A program made the position numbers and the translations under genes. A DNA stretch of 64,000 nucleotides. Source: Oxytricha trifallax (Eukaryota > Ciliophora > Spirotrichea > Sporadotrichida > Oxytrichidae). Location: assembly GCA_000711775.1 (NCBI GenBank), contig ARYC01000233.1:1-64000 (forward strand), written 5' to 3'. Of this stretch, positions 45,781 through 57,980 are shown piece by piece. Position 1 is the first letter of the stretch. Each line of letters opens with the position of its first letter. Under the pieces are notes generated by a model. The model had not been told where the DNA came from, did not search any database, and saw only the letters and a program-made list of their open reading frames with translations.

Positions 45781-48332
45781 AATAACTCACTTAATAATGA
45801 AAAATATTGCTTAATTTCTAAATTTTATAATTTATTTTTCTATATATAAAATTCAAATCTATAAAAAGAATTATATTATTAAATTGAATAATTTATATAT
45901 ATATATTATATTATGAACCAAAAGTTTGAAATAATCATTATTCAATTAAAAAATAATGAACTAAAACAATAGAATTAAATATTACTTTAAAAATAAGGGT
46001 ATTGACGTTAGGAGGTCACAGATGACCTCGGGAGGTCTCATTATGATAAATATGGAAATTTATATGTAATAAATGTGCGAAGCACTATAAATTATTCTTT
46101 TAGTTTCTATTCCTTGAGGGTCCAAGGGGTGCACCCATTGTTAACCAGGGTCATAAGGAGTGAAACCTCTTGTTCGCAAAAAATGCAAAAGAAATTCAAG
46201 TTAGTACATATACAATATATTTTCATATTTATGATTAATAATGACTGATATTTAAATATTTACGATAAAATATAAACGATTACATATAATTTCATATTCA
46301 ATTTTATAAATATTTTTATAGACTTTGCGATCGAACCTCTACGGGGGCTGGCACCCTCCTTAACCCATTCTATTATATGTTTCGCATTGGTTGTGAACAT
46401 GGGGTTGAACTATTTCAGAACCTGGTTAACCAGGGGTTGCACCACTAGGGCCTTGCCAGAAATGATACTAGAAGAATTTTTTTTATAGTGCTTCACACAT
46501 TTATGACAAATAAATTTCAAATTTATAATAATGTGATCTCCTAAAGTCAACTGTGACCTCCAGACGTCACCTGTGACCTCCGGACGTCATCTGTAACTTG
46601 GTGACGTCAATACCTAAAAATATAATTTTTTTAAAAAAAATAAAAGATAGTAAATATTTATTTATATTAATTTAAGTTAAATTTAGTTTTCTTAATTGAC
46701 ATTATCTATTTTTAAATTAAAGAAATATAATTATGTTGCAAGTCTATTATTGTTTACTTTAAATATAAGGATTTTAAAAGTTAATCGTGATGCTTATTGA
46801 TGTCTTTTAAATTATCTGAATCATTTATTCTGAATAATAATAAATAATTTTCAAATAATTAGCTCTAAATCAAACATTTTTAATTTAAAATTTGATTCAT
46901 GTTAGCGAGCAGATAATTATTTAATATAATTGAACATTTATCTAAGTTTATTCAATATATTATAGAAAGCATTATTAATATTTAGGGAATCAGTATAATA
47001 TGAAAAAAATAAAAATGATAAATATTTTTAATAAGTTGTTACATTTTAAAGATAATTTTGTTTATTCTATATTAAAGTTTCTACAATTATCTTGTATATT
47101 GGTTTTTTAATTGATCCATAAATTGAGTCCCAATATAGATAAATAGATGAGATTTCCAAATTTCAAAATGTAACTCAATTTATTAGATGACATATAGATA
47201 GGCTTTGTGTCTTATTAATATAATCAGCTTTAGTAGATAGTATTCGCCACTGCAAAAATTAATAACTTTCAATTACGTTAAGCCAGCTCTGACTTATCAG
47301 TAATTAAACAATGTTTTTTATTCTGATTTTTGCAATGTTCTGATAATTTTACAATTTTTTAAGTTAAAATTAAAATAATCATTATATTCAAATTCAGTCT
47401 TAAATTGTGATTTATTACTTTTGATATAGATTAATTTATAAGAAGATACCATAAATAACTAATTTAATAATAAAAAAAAAATTTAATTTATTACAAATTA
47501 GTAAATTTACTTATTGATAATATTAATCAAGAACAACTTTTTCTGGAAATAATTCATAAAAATGGATATTTACTCTTTTTAAATAAACTTTCAATTGTTA
47601 TACTGCAAATTTACTCTCTTTTATTTAATTGAATTTAATTAAATTTTGCAAATATTTTTTTCAATATAGATCAATTGTGAATTATTTAAATAAAATATTC
47701 TCTATATAGATTATTATCATTGATGTGTAATTTAAAATTAATTCTTTATAATAAGTTTTAATATTTTAAAATTAAGCATTAAAAATTAATAATAACTCAC
47801 TAAATAATTAAATTAAAAAGATTTTATGTTTTATATATTAATAATTATGATGAATTTTGAGATTTTTTTTTAAAAAATGAATTCTCAGACCATAAATTAT
47901 TTATAATTTTAATTTTATAATCAATTTCTGCTTTAATTATATTCAAGGCAAGTACTCCTTATTTAAAATATAATTTATTTTAATTATAAAAATTTACTGA
48001 TAGTATAACAAAAGATTTTAATCATGTTTTACCCATAAAAATAATTTCAAATGAAAGATCCTTTTTATGCTCATAATAATTTAATTTCATAAAAGATTTA
48101 ATTGTAAAAATTAAATATTATAAATTCTTGATTAAATCAATACTAGTATTTCAATTTTTATTTTTAGAAGCAAATGATGAATTTCCATGTTTAAAATATC
48201 AAGTTAAAATATTCAGTTTTGATAAAACAATATTTTAAAGGCTTTTTTTTAAAAAAATAACTTTGTATAACTTTGTATATTATATTTCTATTAATTGTAT
48301 TCTTGAATGAGTAAGTTGATTAACAAATGAAA
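45781..48332. other. AT-rich spacer between LRR copies C and D
   Basis: No gene recognised. It contains the inverted-repeat element at 45998-46614. The rest is AT-rich, and the part nearest copy D resembles the spacer ahead of copies A and B. Confidence 0.5.
45998..46614. mobile_element. Inverted-repeat element with GAGGTCACAG-type subrepeats (617 bp)
   Basis: The ends are GGTATTGACGT and ACGTCAATACC. The left arm carries one GGAGGTCACAGATGACC unit; the right arm carries three to four such units (TGACCTCCAGACGTCACCTG and so on). Both arms continue inward with a paired AAATGTG(C/T)GAAGCACTATAAA block. The GC-richer core has GTTAACCAGG words in both orientations. The flanks read TAAG and TAAA, so a target duplication is unclear. 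No coding capacity. Confidence 0.65.
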
Positions 48333-51300
48333 TCAAAATAAAAATGATCTTCCTATTTCTGGTCTGCTAGATTTATAATGTGGAACCTATGTCATTCTTA
48401 ACAGGTTAGACTTCACTGAGTTTTCATCAAGAGCCTTATAATAACTATTAAAGAATGGCATGTCAAGCATATCTCTGGGCAAGTCCAGAAATTTCAAGTT
48501 AATACAAGAAGTTAAATTTATAATAAAATCTTAAATATTTATGAAGCTAGCCCTAAACTGAAAGTATCAAATAATTGTGAAGCTTATTCTTCACTGATAC
48601 TTTCGTGTAATTACTAATATTGATAAATAAGTAAATATTAAAATATTGATCAGAGGAAACTGATGTGAATGTATTCTTAGACATAAATTAAGGAGATATT
48701 CCTGAGTAATTAATAGTCAAAGATATATCTTATAATTTTTATCCAAATTTTAATAAACCTGAGCCAAAGGCATCAAGAACTTCAACATCAATAGAATTTT
48801 AATTTTTAAAACTATTAATTTATTAAAAGTGAAGAATGATATTTTGTAAAATTAGAATTAAAATCCAGGTTTTAGATGATTAACATATTTAAATTTTCAA
48901 AAATTAAAGTTAAGTAATTTTATTTACTTTTTGATTTGAAAAAATAAAATCCATTTTAATATTGCAATAATTTGAAAGCATTTTATGATGGCGTACATTT
49001 TTAAATATACTGTGTCATTTCTTAAAGCTGGAGTTGTAAAGAAAATTATTTTAAGAAACACCTTTATTTCAAATTCCTTACTCTTATAAAATATATCATA
49101 GCTCACAGTTAAATGCGAAAAAAGCTTGCAAGGGATTAACTCAACCCCTCTTAGAATCAAGCAACTTTTCACTTTTGCAGTAATTTCAATTTAGTAGAAA
49201 TATCTATCGTTACTTTTTACTTTGACTATTGTAACAAATTTGATTCAAAAAAAATCATAAATATCTAAAATATCATTAATGTTCAAATGAGTAGCAAGGA
49301 AGTTGATTTGAGAAGACTGCCTTCTCTCTCATTGCAAAAGACCTCAAACCTATTCATTTTCTTTTTAAGCTTTTTTAAAGAGTTAAATATTTGTTTAAAA
49401 ATTCATAGGGAAGAAAAATCATCCCACCAGAAAATTTACATTATATATTTATAAATATGGCTAGTTTAAATTTGAAACAAACTATATTTAATTTTTAATA
49501 AATTTTTATAGTTGTGTAAAGTAAAATTGTACTATTTGCTATGTGTTCTGACCGAGACCCCCTCCTCCCCCCTCAGCCGAGACCCTCCCCTCTCAACCGA
49601 GACCCCCCTCAAACTGAGAATCTCATTACCTCTCACTTTTATAGTCATTTTTTAATGAATTTATTTTTATTCAAATTTAATTTTTTTTTTACCTGCGGGC
49701 TGATATTACTATTATAAATATTACTTGATAAGTCCGTCAACTTATTTTAGGACATGTTCCCATAGGGAAATTTTCATAATAAAATTAATTTTGACTATCA
49801 TGAGTAATAATATGATTTCATTGATAGACATAGATTTTAATTCAAAAACTTTTTTAACTTAATCACTTCCACTCTACTATATATTAAAAAGTAATTTAAT
49901 AATTTTTTTCTATTATTTTTCGCTATATTTAATACTTTTTTTAATTATTACTACTTTAATTAGTTAATTACTAGAAATTTTTTATTTTTTTAGATTAGTT
50001 TATTTAAAATTTAAAGACAATTTCTTATGTTTAGGATTACAATTAAAACATATAAATGAATAAAATAAGATTTTATTAGTAATTAACTAATTCAAGTAGT
50101 AATAATTAAAAAAAGTATTTATAATTAAATAAAGCGAAAAATAATAGAAAAAAATTATTAAAGAAAATTTTTGAATTAAAATCTATGTCTATCAATGAAA
50201 TCATATTATTAATAATGATAGTCAAAATTAATTTTATTATGAATATTTCCCTATGGGAACATGTCCTAAAATAAGTTGACGGACGTAGCTGAACTTATCA
50301 AGTAATATTTATAATAGTAATATCAGCCCGCAGGTAAAAAAAAAATTAAATTTGAATAAAAATAAATTCATGAAAAAATGACTATAAAAGTGAGAGGTCA
50401 TGAGATTCTCAGTGGGGTCTCGGTTGAGAGGGGAGGGGGGTCTCGGTTGAGGGGGCGGAGGGGTCTCGGCTGAAGAGGGGTAGGGGGCTCGATGAGGGGG
50501 GAGGAGGGGGTCTCGGTTAGAACAGCTATGTATTCTTAATTGAAATAGGGAGTTTATAAATAATTAAATCTTGACAAAATATTTTTGTTGATAGCAAACT
50601 AACAAAATAAATTTAAAAGTTGTATTTAAATAAAAATATAACAAATAAACTAAAATATAACCGACATGTAAGTGAAGCTTTTTCAAGTTTGTATAGTACT
50701 GAAGTATTTCCAGGCATGATTTAGTACTTGTTACATAATTTTCATTTTTGACTTTCTTGAAGTTTCCAACATCTAAGCTGATAAATTTAATAATTTTAGA
50801 GTCAAAGTGTGAAATTACATCTGAAACATGGTCAATTTTTATAGCTTCGTACACTACTAATGAGAAATCTTAAATTTTAGGGGCTAAAGATCTTAAGACA
50901 ACTTCATAAGGCTCGTATGTTCCTTTTAAGAATCTGTCAAACTTCAGAGATCTTAACTTAGAACATTTAAAGCTCTTAATCCTAATTTTATACAAATATA
51001 ATAATAACTTTATCAGAGTTCAAATTAATCATATTAAGCAAATTTGGACCTGGCATGAGTATTTTTAAACTGTTTTTTATTTAGTATTTAGAATTTTTTG
51101 TGGAACTGTTTAATTTATTGAAGTTAGATATAATATTAAATTTAAATATCGCATACTTGTTGCATACAAAAAATATCCCTTATATATATTTGCTTTAAAT
51201 TTTCCAATAAATTAATGATCTTGGAGTTATGCTAAATGTATACTCTTAAAGCTACAAAAAGTTTAAAAAGATTTTTAGACAAAAAAATTACAACAATATA

Positions 51301-53919
51301 ATAAATGATTTTATTGAACATTTAATGGAATGTAGGTTTTAATTATCTCAATAGAAGTAAAATATTTGCATTCCTAGTTGTTATATATTATTATAAATGC
51401 AAATATTGATTTTTACATTTTTTAATTAAATTAATTCTATCTTTCATTATCTAAATTTATATAAACGGGATAATTTGATTAAAACTTTATAAAATAATTC
51501 GTGTATTTATTTTCAATAGTAAAAATACTGTTATAGTAATTTCATCATGAATTTATTCTTTTAAAATATGCACAAATTTTAAAAATTAATCTCTTAATAA
51601 GTCTAAGTTTAAATCACTTTTAAATTAAGAAAAAATACCATCAAGATTTGACCTTAAATTGTTCAAAATTGTCCATAAAGTGAAGCAATATTTTTTAATT
51701 TTTATTAGGTATTTTTACATTTTACTTTAGTTTTTAAATTATGGACTTCAATAACATAGAAGTAACTCTATTTTATTTAATAAGTGTTTTTAAATTTGTA
51801 GTTATATTTAATTCTACCAACTCCAAAGATTTAAGATTTTCTTGATAACCAAGGGCTTCTAGAAGAATTACAAGAGTTGCCTCATCAATCTAAATGTTAT
51901 TTAACTCAAAATGCTAAAGATTCTTAGATTAAAGAAGTTAGTTCTTAGTTTAGAATTTAGAAAAAGTTCCTCCTGAGATTTAAAGTCTTGTTCCATTGAA
52001 GCCTAGAAGAAGTGTTTCAATTGCGTTTTAATTAAAAGTGTTTTCGTACAAGTCGTTTGATAAATTATTTCTAAAGTTGAGAGTATCTAGATCCTTGGAC
52101 AGCAACTCATTCAAAATATAATGTTAAGCTTATTGATACTAAGGAAGATCTTTTTTCGCTTATCTTTTCTTTGGATTCATGTTATCAAAAGCATTGTTTA
52201 ATTTGAATTAAGTAAAAGATAAGTGGCTTCTCACAAAAGCAGTGAAATAATAGAAACTATACTCATTTAGATTCAAAAATAAAAATGATGCTATAAATTT
52301 TTAATTTCAAATTAGATGAGTGTTTAATATAGCAAGAAAGTTAAGCAATATAGATTTTTACAAAATATATTAAATGCTACTTTTAATTTTGATAATAGCC
52401 TAAATCTTTGAAGCTTAACTTCTCTTCTCTTTAATCCCTTCCAAAGTTTTTCTCCAATCTCATAATTTGAAGTCATGTTCTTCAAAGTAAATTGTTTAAT
52501 ATGAGAATTATGTTATAACGCGTTCCCCTATTATTCATCTATCTCTTTTAAAAAAATGATTAAGTGATCTAATTTTAAAGTTTAAATGTGATCATTAGTT
52601 TAAATTTAAGATGCAATTTTCTCATGAAACTGTAAATATGCAAGTTTTTAACTGTCTTAAAAAATTAAAGTAAGGTTTATTACACTTTTTGGAATGAATT
52701 GATTAAGGTCTTTCAGATGAAGAATTATTGAATAATAGATACAGTCAAAGTCAAGGAAATTAAGCATCTGTGTATCTAGCCCAAATTAAGTCATTTATAA
52801 GTAAATTTAAAAAAAAATAATAATAATAATAATTATATGATCAAATTGAGGTCTCAAGGAACCCCCGATCTAAAAATATGTTTTAGTATATATATATATA
52901 TATAAGGGACCTTTTAATCTGGTCTCCTTTCTTGAAGAAAATAAACATTCATAGCCTTTATATGATACCAGCATGTCTGAGAATTTCTTTGTATCTTATC
53001 TTTCTTCGAAGTCTTTCAGGTTAAGAATAGCTCTCTTCGCTCCCCTAAGCAATTAAAGGTCAGCTGTTTCTGAAAGTTATCTAGCTCCTATTCTTTGTTT
53101 GAGCTCGTAGATCAATTCTTGAACCATTTCAGTAAATTTAATAATTTATAACAAAATTTCAATGAAAATATTTGCGAATTTTTTTTTTATTATAATAGAA
53201 TGAAAAATTCTATTTCATTTTTTAAACAAAAATAATTAAAACAAAATTTTTCAATTAATTTATTCATTTTTTTAAATGATAACTCAAATTTGTGTGAAAT
53301 AATTGTAGACCCATTCCATTAGATCGAATTTTCTGAACTCCCATCGTGTTAATTAGAAAATCCTAAAGGTTTCTCAATAATAAAATAATAAATATATTTC
53401 TCCTGTGGAAAATATTACCGTCGAACATCAGAGAAACAAAGAAGCAATTTGACTTTGGATTTCATCCATCAATTCTATGATTGCATGTATATCAGATCTA
53501 ACTTTGAGAAAAAGATTTCTTGGTTATGGAAAAATAACTATATCTGTGAGAATATTTCTAAATTTTGTAACATCCATATCCAAAATCATTGGATGTTTAG
53601 CAGGAACAAATAATTTTAATTATTAAATAATTTTAACATATATGATTGTGGAAAATTCTGTCGATTACTTAATGTGTCTTTTGTAGAACTAATTCCCTTA
53701 TTTAAACATCATTGAAACAATAGTCTTGCATTTCTTTTTAGAACCAACATATTGCAGTACTGTCAAGAAGCAACCTATGCTAGGCAGTCCTGATTCTCGT
53801 TTAAAATATATAAAAATAATAAATTAAAAATAAATATATCTATTTCATTGAAATATGTATTTAGAAATTATTTATGATTCTTTCAAGAAATTTTTTTAAT
53901 CTGATTAAGATTCTACCAT
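48333..53919 (-). CDS. LRR family gene, copy D (segmented)
   Basis: ATG 53919 to TGA 48333. Segments from the 5' end: 53876-53919, 53635-53793, 53420-53610, 53300-53375, 52395-52790, 52170-52275, 51810-52145, 51337-51388, 50656-50966, 48990-49385, 48650-48802, 48541-48605, 48333-48514. It is very close to copy B across segments, for example MYEAIKIDHVSDVISHFDS and LEILQYYTNLKKLHLHVGYI in segment 5. The spacer between the segments starting 50656 and ending 49385 holds a 981-bp foldback element; that between 52790 and 53300 holds a LINE fragment. The pointer TGATTCT is present at the first junction. Confidence 0.75.
49544..50524. mobile_element. Foldback element family 2, copy 1 (981 bp, GC-rich ends)
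   Basis: The ends are TGTTCTGACCGAGACC and GGTCTCGGTTAGAACA. The outer ~110 bp of each arm is a cluster of imperfect GAGACCCCCTC/CTCAACC repeats (CT-rich on the left, AG-rich on the right). The arms then pair through ATTTTTATTCAAATTTAA, ACCTGCGGGCTGATATTACT and GTTCCCATAGGGAAA to a central loop. A 6-bp target duplication GCTATG lies at 49538-49543 and 50525-50530. No coding capacity. It is inserted in an IES of copy D; copy B lacks it. Confidence 0.85.
52811..53130 (-). mobile_element. 5'-truncated LINE insertion (about 320 bp)
   Basis: An 11-bp direct repeat AGTAAATTTAA flanks it (52800-52810 and 53131-53141). Read on the minus strand it holds the last ~75 codons of an ORF (VQELIYELKQRIGAR, ILNLKDFEER, KGYECLFSSRKETRL), then a 3' tail with AGATCGGGGGTTCCTTGAGA and a terminal (ATT)n/A-rich run. 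This is the classical form of a truncated non-LTR retrotransposon. The tail matches that of the element at 21628-23308. It lies in a spacer of LRR copy D. Confidence 0.8.
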
Positions 53920-54249
53920 ATTATATCACTTAAATATTAATTTGTCGTATCTTTTTAACTAAATTAAATATTAATTTACAACAAAAAATTTAGAATTTAA
54001 TTATAGAATTATTTATATTTGGATGAAGCTATTAAATATAAAAAAAAATAACTTTTAATAACTTAAATAAAATTATTACAAATCTTTTAGCTATTAACAA
54101 TCAAAACCCTAAAACCCCTTAATGAGGTTTATGAGTGCTTTGATTTGTAGGGAATTTGTTAGGGGTTGTGGTTATTAATTAAATGCGAGACTAAAATCAC
54201 AAGCTTTTGGTCTATTTATGATGAAGAGTATATAGATTTAGTGTTTAAA

Positions 54250-55245
54250 ATGCGATATGGATGTGATATATACAGTGAATAAATCAAACCAGTACTGAAC
54301 TATAAGTCTATTGCACTGCTCTTAAAGCGTAGTCCATCAACTGTTCGCTCTCACTGCTTGAAAGCTGTATAATTAAAGCAATAATAGCTGAATTCTTAGC
54401 CTAAGAGGAAGTCAAAGTTTCTATAGAAGCATATTGACTATCTTATTAATGAAAAAATTTTGAAGTATTGGGCTCACTTCTCTCTCGACTAACGAGCTAT
54501 TATGTTTCACCGCCAGTTCCCTGAGTTGAAGATCTCTGCATAATCTGTTGCAAACATTTATAAGCGAAACGGTATCTCTTACAAAGGTGTAAATCGTTTC
54601 AAGAGAGTAATAGATTTCACTCTCACATTTTACAACAACAACTTAAATTATATTTATAATTAAATGCAGAGAGCTTAATAGAATAATATTAAGTTTATTC
54701 ATGCTGACGAGGCTGTGTTTACATTCAACACTTTCATCTAGAAGTCTTGGTATAAGAGTCTAAGCAATATAGAAGTATATGACTAGAATATCAAGGTATA
54801 AACAATTGCAATTCTTGGAGGTATTAGCGAGGATGCTGGTTTAGAAACTTATCTTATTCATCCTCGCTCTATTAAGACAGAGCAGTATATTAAGTTCTTA
54901 GAGCAGCTGAGAGAGAAGTACCCTGAATAAGAGATTATACTGTTTGTTGATAATCTTTCTGTTCATAAGACTAAAGAAACAAGGAAGAGTTATGAACAAC
55001 TTAGAATAACGCCAGTGTTCAACGTACCTTACAGTCCATAGTTTAATGGAATTGAGTTCTACTGGGGTATATTAAAAGGTCATTACAAGAAACTGCTGCT
55101 ATACCACTTGATGCATGACCTACCTATCGATACAGTAGACTTTATTAAAAGTTCAGCTAAGAGAGTTGATAATTAGTTGGCATAAAAGTGTGCTAAAGAA
55201 GGGAGAGTGAATGTATATAAATAAGTTTTGTAGTTAAGTTAATGA
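54250..55245 (+). CDS. TBE-C transposase (D34E, intact)
   Basis: Tc1/mariner-superfamily transposase that would cut at the C4A4 inverted repeats. In Oxytricha such enzymes are implicated in developmental DNA elimination. The frame from ATG 54250 (MRYGCDIYSEQIKPVL) to TGA 55243 is 331 codons with no TGA. Upstream, the family start (MRNRNQ in TBE-A) aligns to ATG 54183, which is out of frame by a 2-base loss, so either 54250 is used or the extreme N-terminus is damaged. Motifs: an N-terminal helix-turn-helix-like STVRSHCLKAVQ, FIHADEAVFTF (Asp), ILFVDNLSVHKTK (Asp), YSPQFNGIEFYW (Glu, 34 residues between). TAA and TAG are frequent sense codons, which fixes the genetic code of the window. Confidence 0.9.
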
Positions 55246-55254
55246 ATATATAAG

Positions 55255-56045
55255 TCACATTTAAAATTCTTTAGTTGGAGCTGGCTTCTCTTTCTTTTCT
55301 TCTACTTCTTGCTTCCCTCCTCCTAAGTTTCTTCTCTTGCTGCCAGCTCCAGCATCTATGTTCATTGACTCTGGAGGCTAAATATTTGAATAAAGTCTCT
55401 AGCTAACTTCATACTTTGTCTGCGACTTTCGCTCTCTGTGAAGCTTGCTCTATTCCTTCATCAAGAAGATGGCAGTACCAGATTTTTCTAAAGTGTTAAG
55501 CTTGAAATCTTACTTGAAATATAAGGTTATTTCTGCAGCTCTTAAAGCCAGCTCTCACTTATCTTGATCCCTTGTTTTTCCTTATCTTCTGAAGAGATGA
55601 TGTACCTTTTCTTATGAGATTTTTGAATAATTTCTTTCAAGTAATCACCTTTAATTGTCGCAAGTATGCGAAAGAAATAGTTTCTTTCAGGCAGTTTATT
55701 ATTTGACAACTGCTTCTTAGTAGGCAGGTACAGCGAAACTTCTGGGTTGTTCATAGCATCATCATATAAGTTAGTCACAGAGATTTCTGGATAGTTTGGA
55801 ATCTCTGCAAACTTTACATCTTAAGTTTTCAATGCTTTCTTCACTTCGCAGAGTATCGCTCTTAGAAATGAAATTTTAGTACCTTCCATCGTTGGAAGGA
55901 ACAAACCATCTACATAATAAAGATTAGCCACTATGAATTCATTACTTTGCTGCATTAGGTAGCTGTGCAAATCATCCTTGTTTCTAAATTTTTGAATCAA
56001 TTCTTGTGCTTGCACTCTTTTCATTGCATCATTCATTGACTCCAT
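55255..56045 (-). CDS. TBE-C '22-kDa' gene, intact after removal of two introns
   Basis: Starts MESMNDAMKRVQAQELIQKF at 56045 and ends KEFQM-TGA at 55255. The genomic length of 791 nt minus introns of 36 nt (55910-55945, GTAATG...TATGTAG) and 26 nt (55488-55513, GTAAGA...ACTTTAG) leaves 729 nt, an exact 242-residue ORF plus stop. Conserved blocks are GLFLPTMEGTKISFL, NYPEISVTNLYDDAM, LYLPTKKQLSN and KRRNLGGGKQE near the basic C-terminus. The first intron contains no stop, so retention would add 12 residues; the second must be removed to reach the C-terminal 70 residues. Function unknown. It is transcribed divergently from the kinase gene. Confidence 0.8.
55488..55513 (-). other. 26-nt intron in TBE-C 22-kDa gene
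   Basis: GTAAGA...ACTTTAG. It joins QPYIS to KKSGTAIFLMKEQ, collinear with TBE-A (HPYLS-RKSGTGIYLMKEH). Unspliced, the frame ends at a TGA shortly after. Confidence 0.85.
55910..55945 (-). other. 36-nt intron in TBE-C 22-kDa gene
   Basis: GTAATG...TATGTAG at the same position and with the same length as in TBE-A and TBE-B. It is free of stops and divisible by three in this copy, so splicing is supported only by comparison. Confidence 0.65.
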
Positions 56046-56608
56046 CTTGCTTACAGATCTAAGAAATGATATTCAAATTTAAGTTTATTGATTTCAATTA
56101 TAAACCTCTGTAAAACTTACTATTAAATATGGGCATCCTATAGGATGTCAACCTCTTAGAAGGATATTGAGAAGGTTTGAGAACTGGTTTCAAACTTGAG
56201 AGATTGATATCAATTTCTACTGTTATAGTTCCATATTTTTAAATTTTAAACTGGTACGTACTTAATTAGGAGCAGCTCCTAAAATGCTAGTACTTAATTA
56301 GGAGCATTAATAAAGCTAGTACTTAATTAGGAGCACCCTAATTTATATCATAAAATCACAAAATACCTACTAAAGCAGTACGTACTTAATTAGGTGCACT
56401 CCTAAATCGGTACGTGCTGTAATCAATTTATTATTGATAGTAAAAATGTTTACTTTCTCACCCATATTTAGAGCTGGTTCGTCTCTTAGTGCTCATTTTT
56501 ATTGGCTAATACTCTAAAAACCTCTCTTCAAACTTATAAGGTTGCAAAGCTCTCTTATGAGCTCTGAGTTATAGATGCAGTTTTATAATTTTAAATTCAA
56601 ATTTAAAT
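56046..56608. promoter_or_regulatory. Divergent spacer of TBE-C with AGTACTTAATTAGGAGCA iterons
   Basis: Four near-identical copies of (C/G)TA(C/G)TACTTAATTAGG(A/T)GCA occur between 56250 and 56410, with a further inverted half (TGCTCCTAAAATGC, GCACTCCTAAAT). They lie between the divergent 22-kDa and kinase genes. TBE-A/B have a different word in the same place. Confidence 0.55.
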
Positions 56609-57980
56609 ATGAGCGCTAACATTTTAAGAAAAACAACAGCACTTCCATCAAAATAAATGAGACTTGCTTTTGGCAGCAATAAAAAGTGTGATAGCTGTGA
56701 GATGAACTCTCATGAAGAACTGCCAGAGCTCCCACTTGAGGTCTCTGTTATTAAAATAGAAATTAATAATATAAAATAAATGGCAAACAAGTGTGTTGGA
56801 AAGAGAGAGTAAGAGAAAGGTAATAATGAAATTCCCATACAAACTGAAGAAAGTGAAGTCTCTTTTTGTGAGTTATGTGAGAGTGATTTTGCTCATAAAT
56901 CAAGCTGGTACAGACATATGAAGGAGCATAGAGAAGCCAAGCCCACTGTCTACTTAAAGCATGATAAAATAGATGGAAAGTATGACTGCTTTGAGTGCCA
57001 TAAGCAATACTCTCATACAAGAGACTTGAAGAAGCATCTATTAAAAGCTCACAAGAAAGATATAGAAATTGAGAATCATGAAGTTGAGCTGAAGCTTCTC
57101 AACAAAAGAAAAGCGAGGAAATATTCTAAGGTCGTAGTGCCTGAACAAGCTAGAGAGTTAGAGTACGTTAAGAAGGCATTCAACCAACTGACCTCTGAAA
57201 TAACGAAAATTATGATCAAGATTCAATATAAAAAGATTCCTGTTCTTGCCTAAATTGACCTAGATACTTCACTTTAAAGCTACCTTATATTAGAAGACTC
57301 ATTTGATAAGAAAGTAATCGATGATCATCAATACGCATACAAGCTGTATCCCTTCAACTATCTCTTAAGTGATGATAAATACTAGATGTAGCTTACAAAT
57401 TAGTATCAAGTACTCACTCAAGCAAAGTTTAAAGAGTGGAGTTACTTAATCAAGCTATGCTATTCTCCTTGCAAAGGATCATGTTGCTTTTAGACTGCCT
57501 CTATATGAAATGACCCTCAGAGATTTCATTACTGATCAAAGGAATTATAAGTAGCTTGCTTTGATAGCAACGTTAAACTTACAAGGTATTAAAGAGCTAC
57601 ATAAGTTAGGCTTTATTCATAGAGATGTGAAGCCTGAGAATATTATGATAAACTTCTCACCTGTAAGAGTAGCAATTATTGACTTCAACAGAGCATTAAG
57701 GGTAGAAGTGTCAAGGCTTGGAAGTGTTATGGGAAATGCAGGCTATTATCCAGTAAGAGATGACTGGAGAGATGTAGACTTTCAATGGGATTTGTGGGCA
57801 ATGGCAGTAATAATAATTGAGTGCGATATGCTTCACAACGATTACTACTCAACAAGGTGTGAAAAGGATGCGAAGCAAAGAATAAAGCAATTTATAGATA
57901 AAAATAGAGTCTCTTTTAATGAAATAGATGGCAGAGTAAGTGATTATCAAGCCAAATCCACGATCAGACATATCAATTGA
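56609..57980 (+). pseudogene. TBE-C zinc-finger/kinase gene, single frameshift
   Basis: The start ATG 56609 gives MSANILRKTTALPSK. C2H2 finger 1 is CELCESDFAHKSSWYRHMKEH and finger 2 is CFECHKQYSHTRDLKKH plus a final His. The kinase-like part: YAYKLYPF (candidate Lys of the N-lobe), FIHRDVKPENIMIN, AIIDFNRALR (DFN instead of DFG), GNAGYYPVRDDW, and WDLWAMAVIIIE (helix F Asp). A two-base loss near 57458, just after YLIKL, moves the frame; the next frame continues AILLAKDHVAFRL to TGA 57978 without further breaks. Apart from that site the gene is well kept, which suggests recent damage. A sequencing error at this point would make it intact. Confidence 0.85.

Noticed and set aside
56648..57020. 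Two overlapping minus-strand open frames
   Set aside because: Antisense of the zinc-finger part of the TBE-C gene; two overlapping frames in AT-rich DNA carry no conserved feature.
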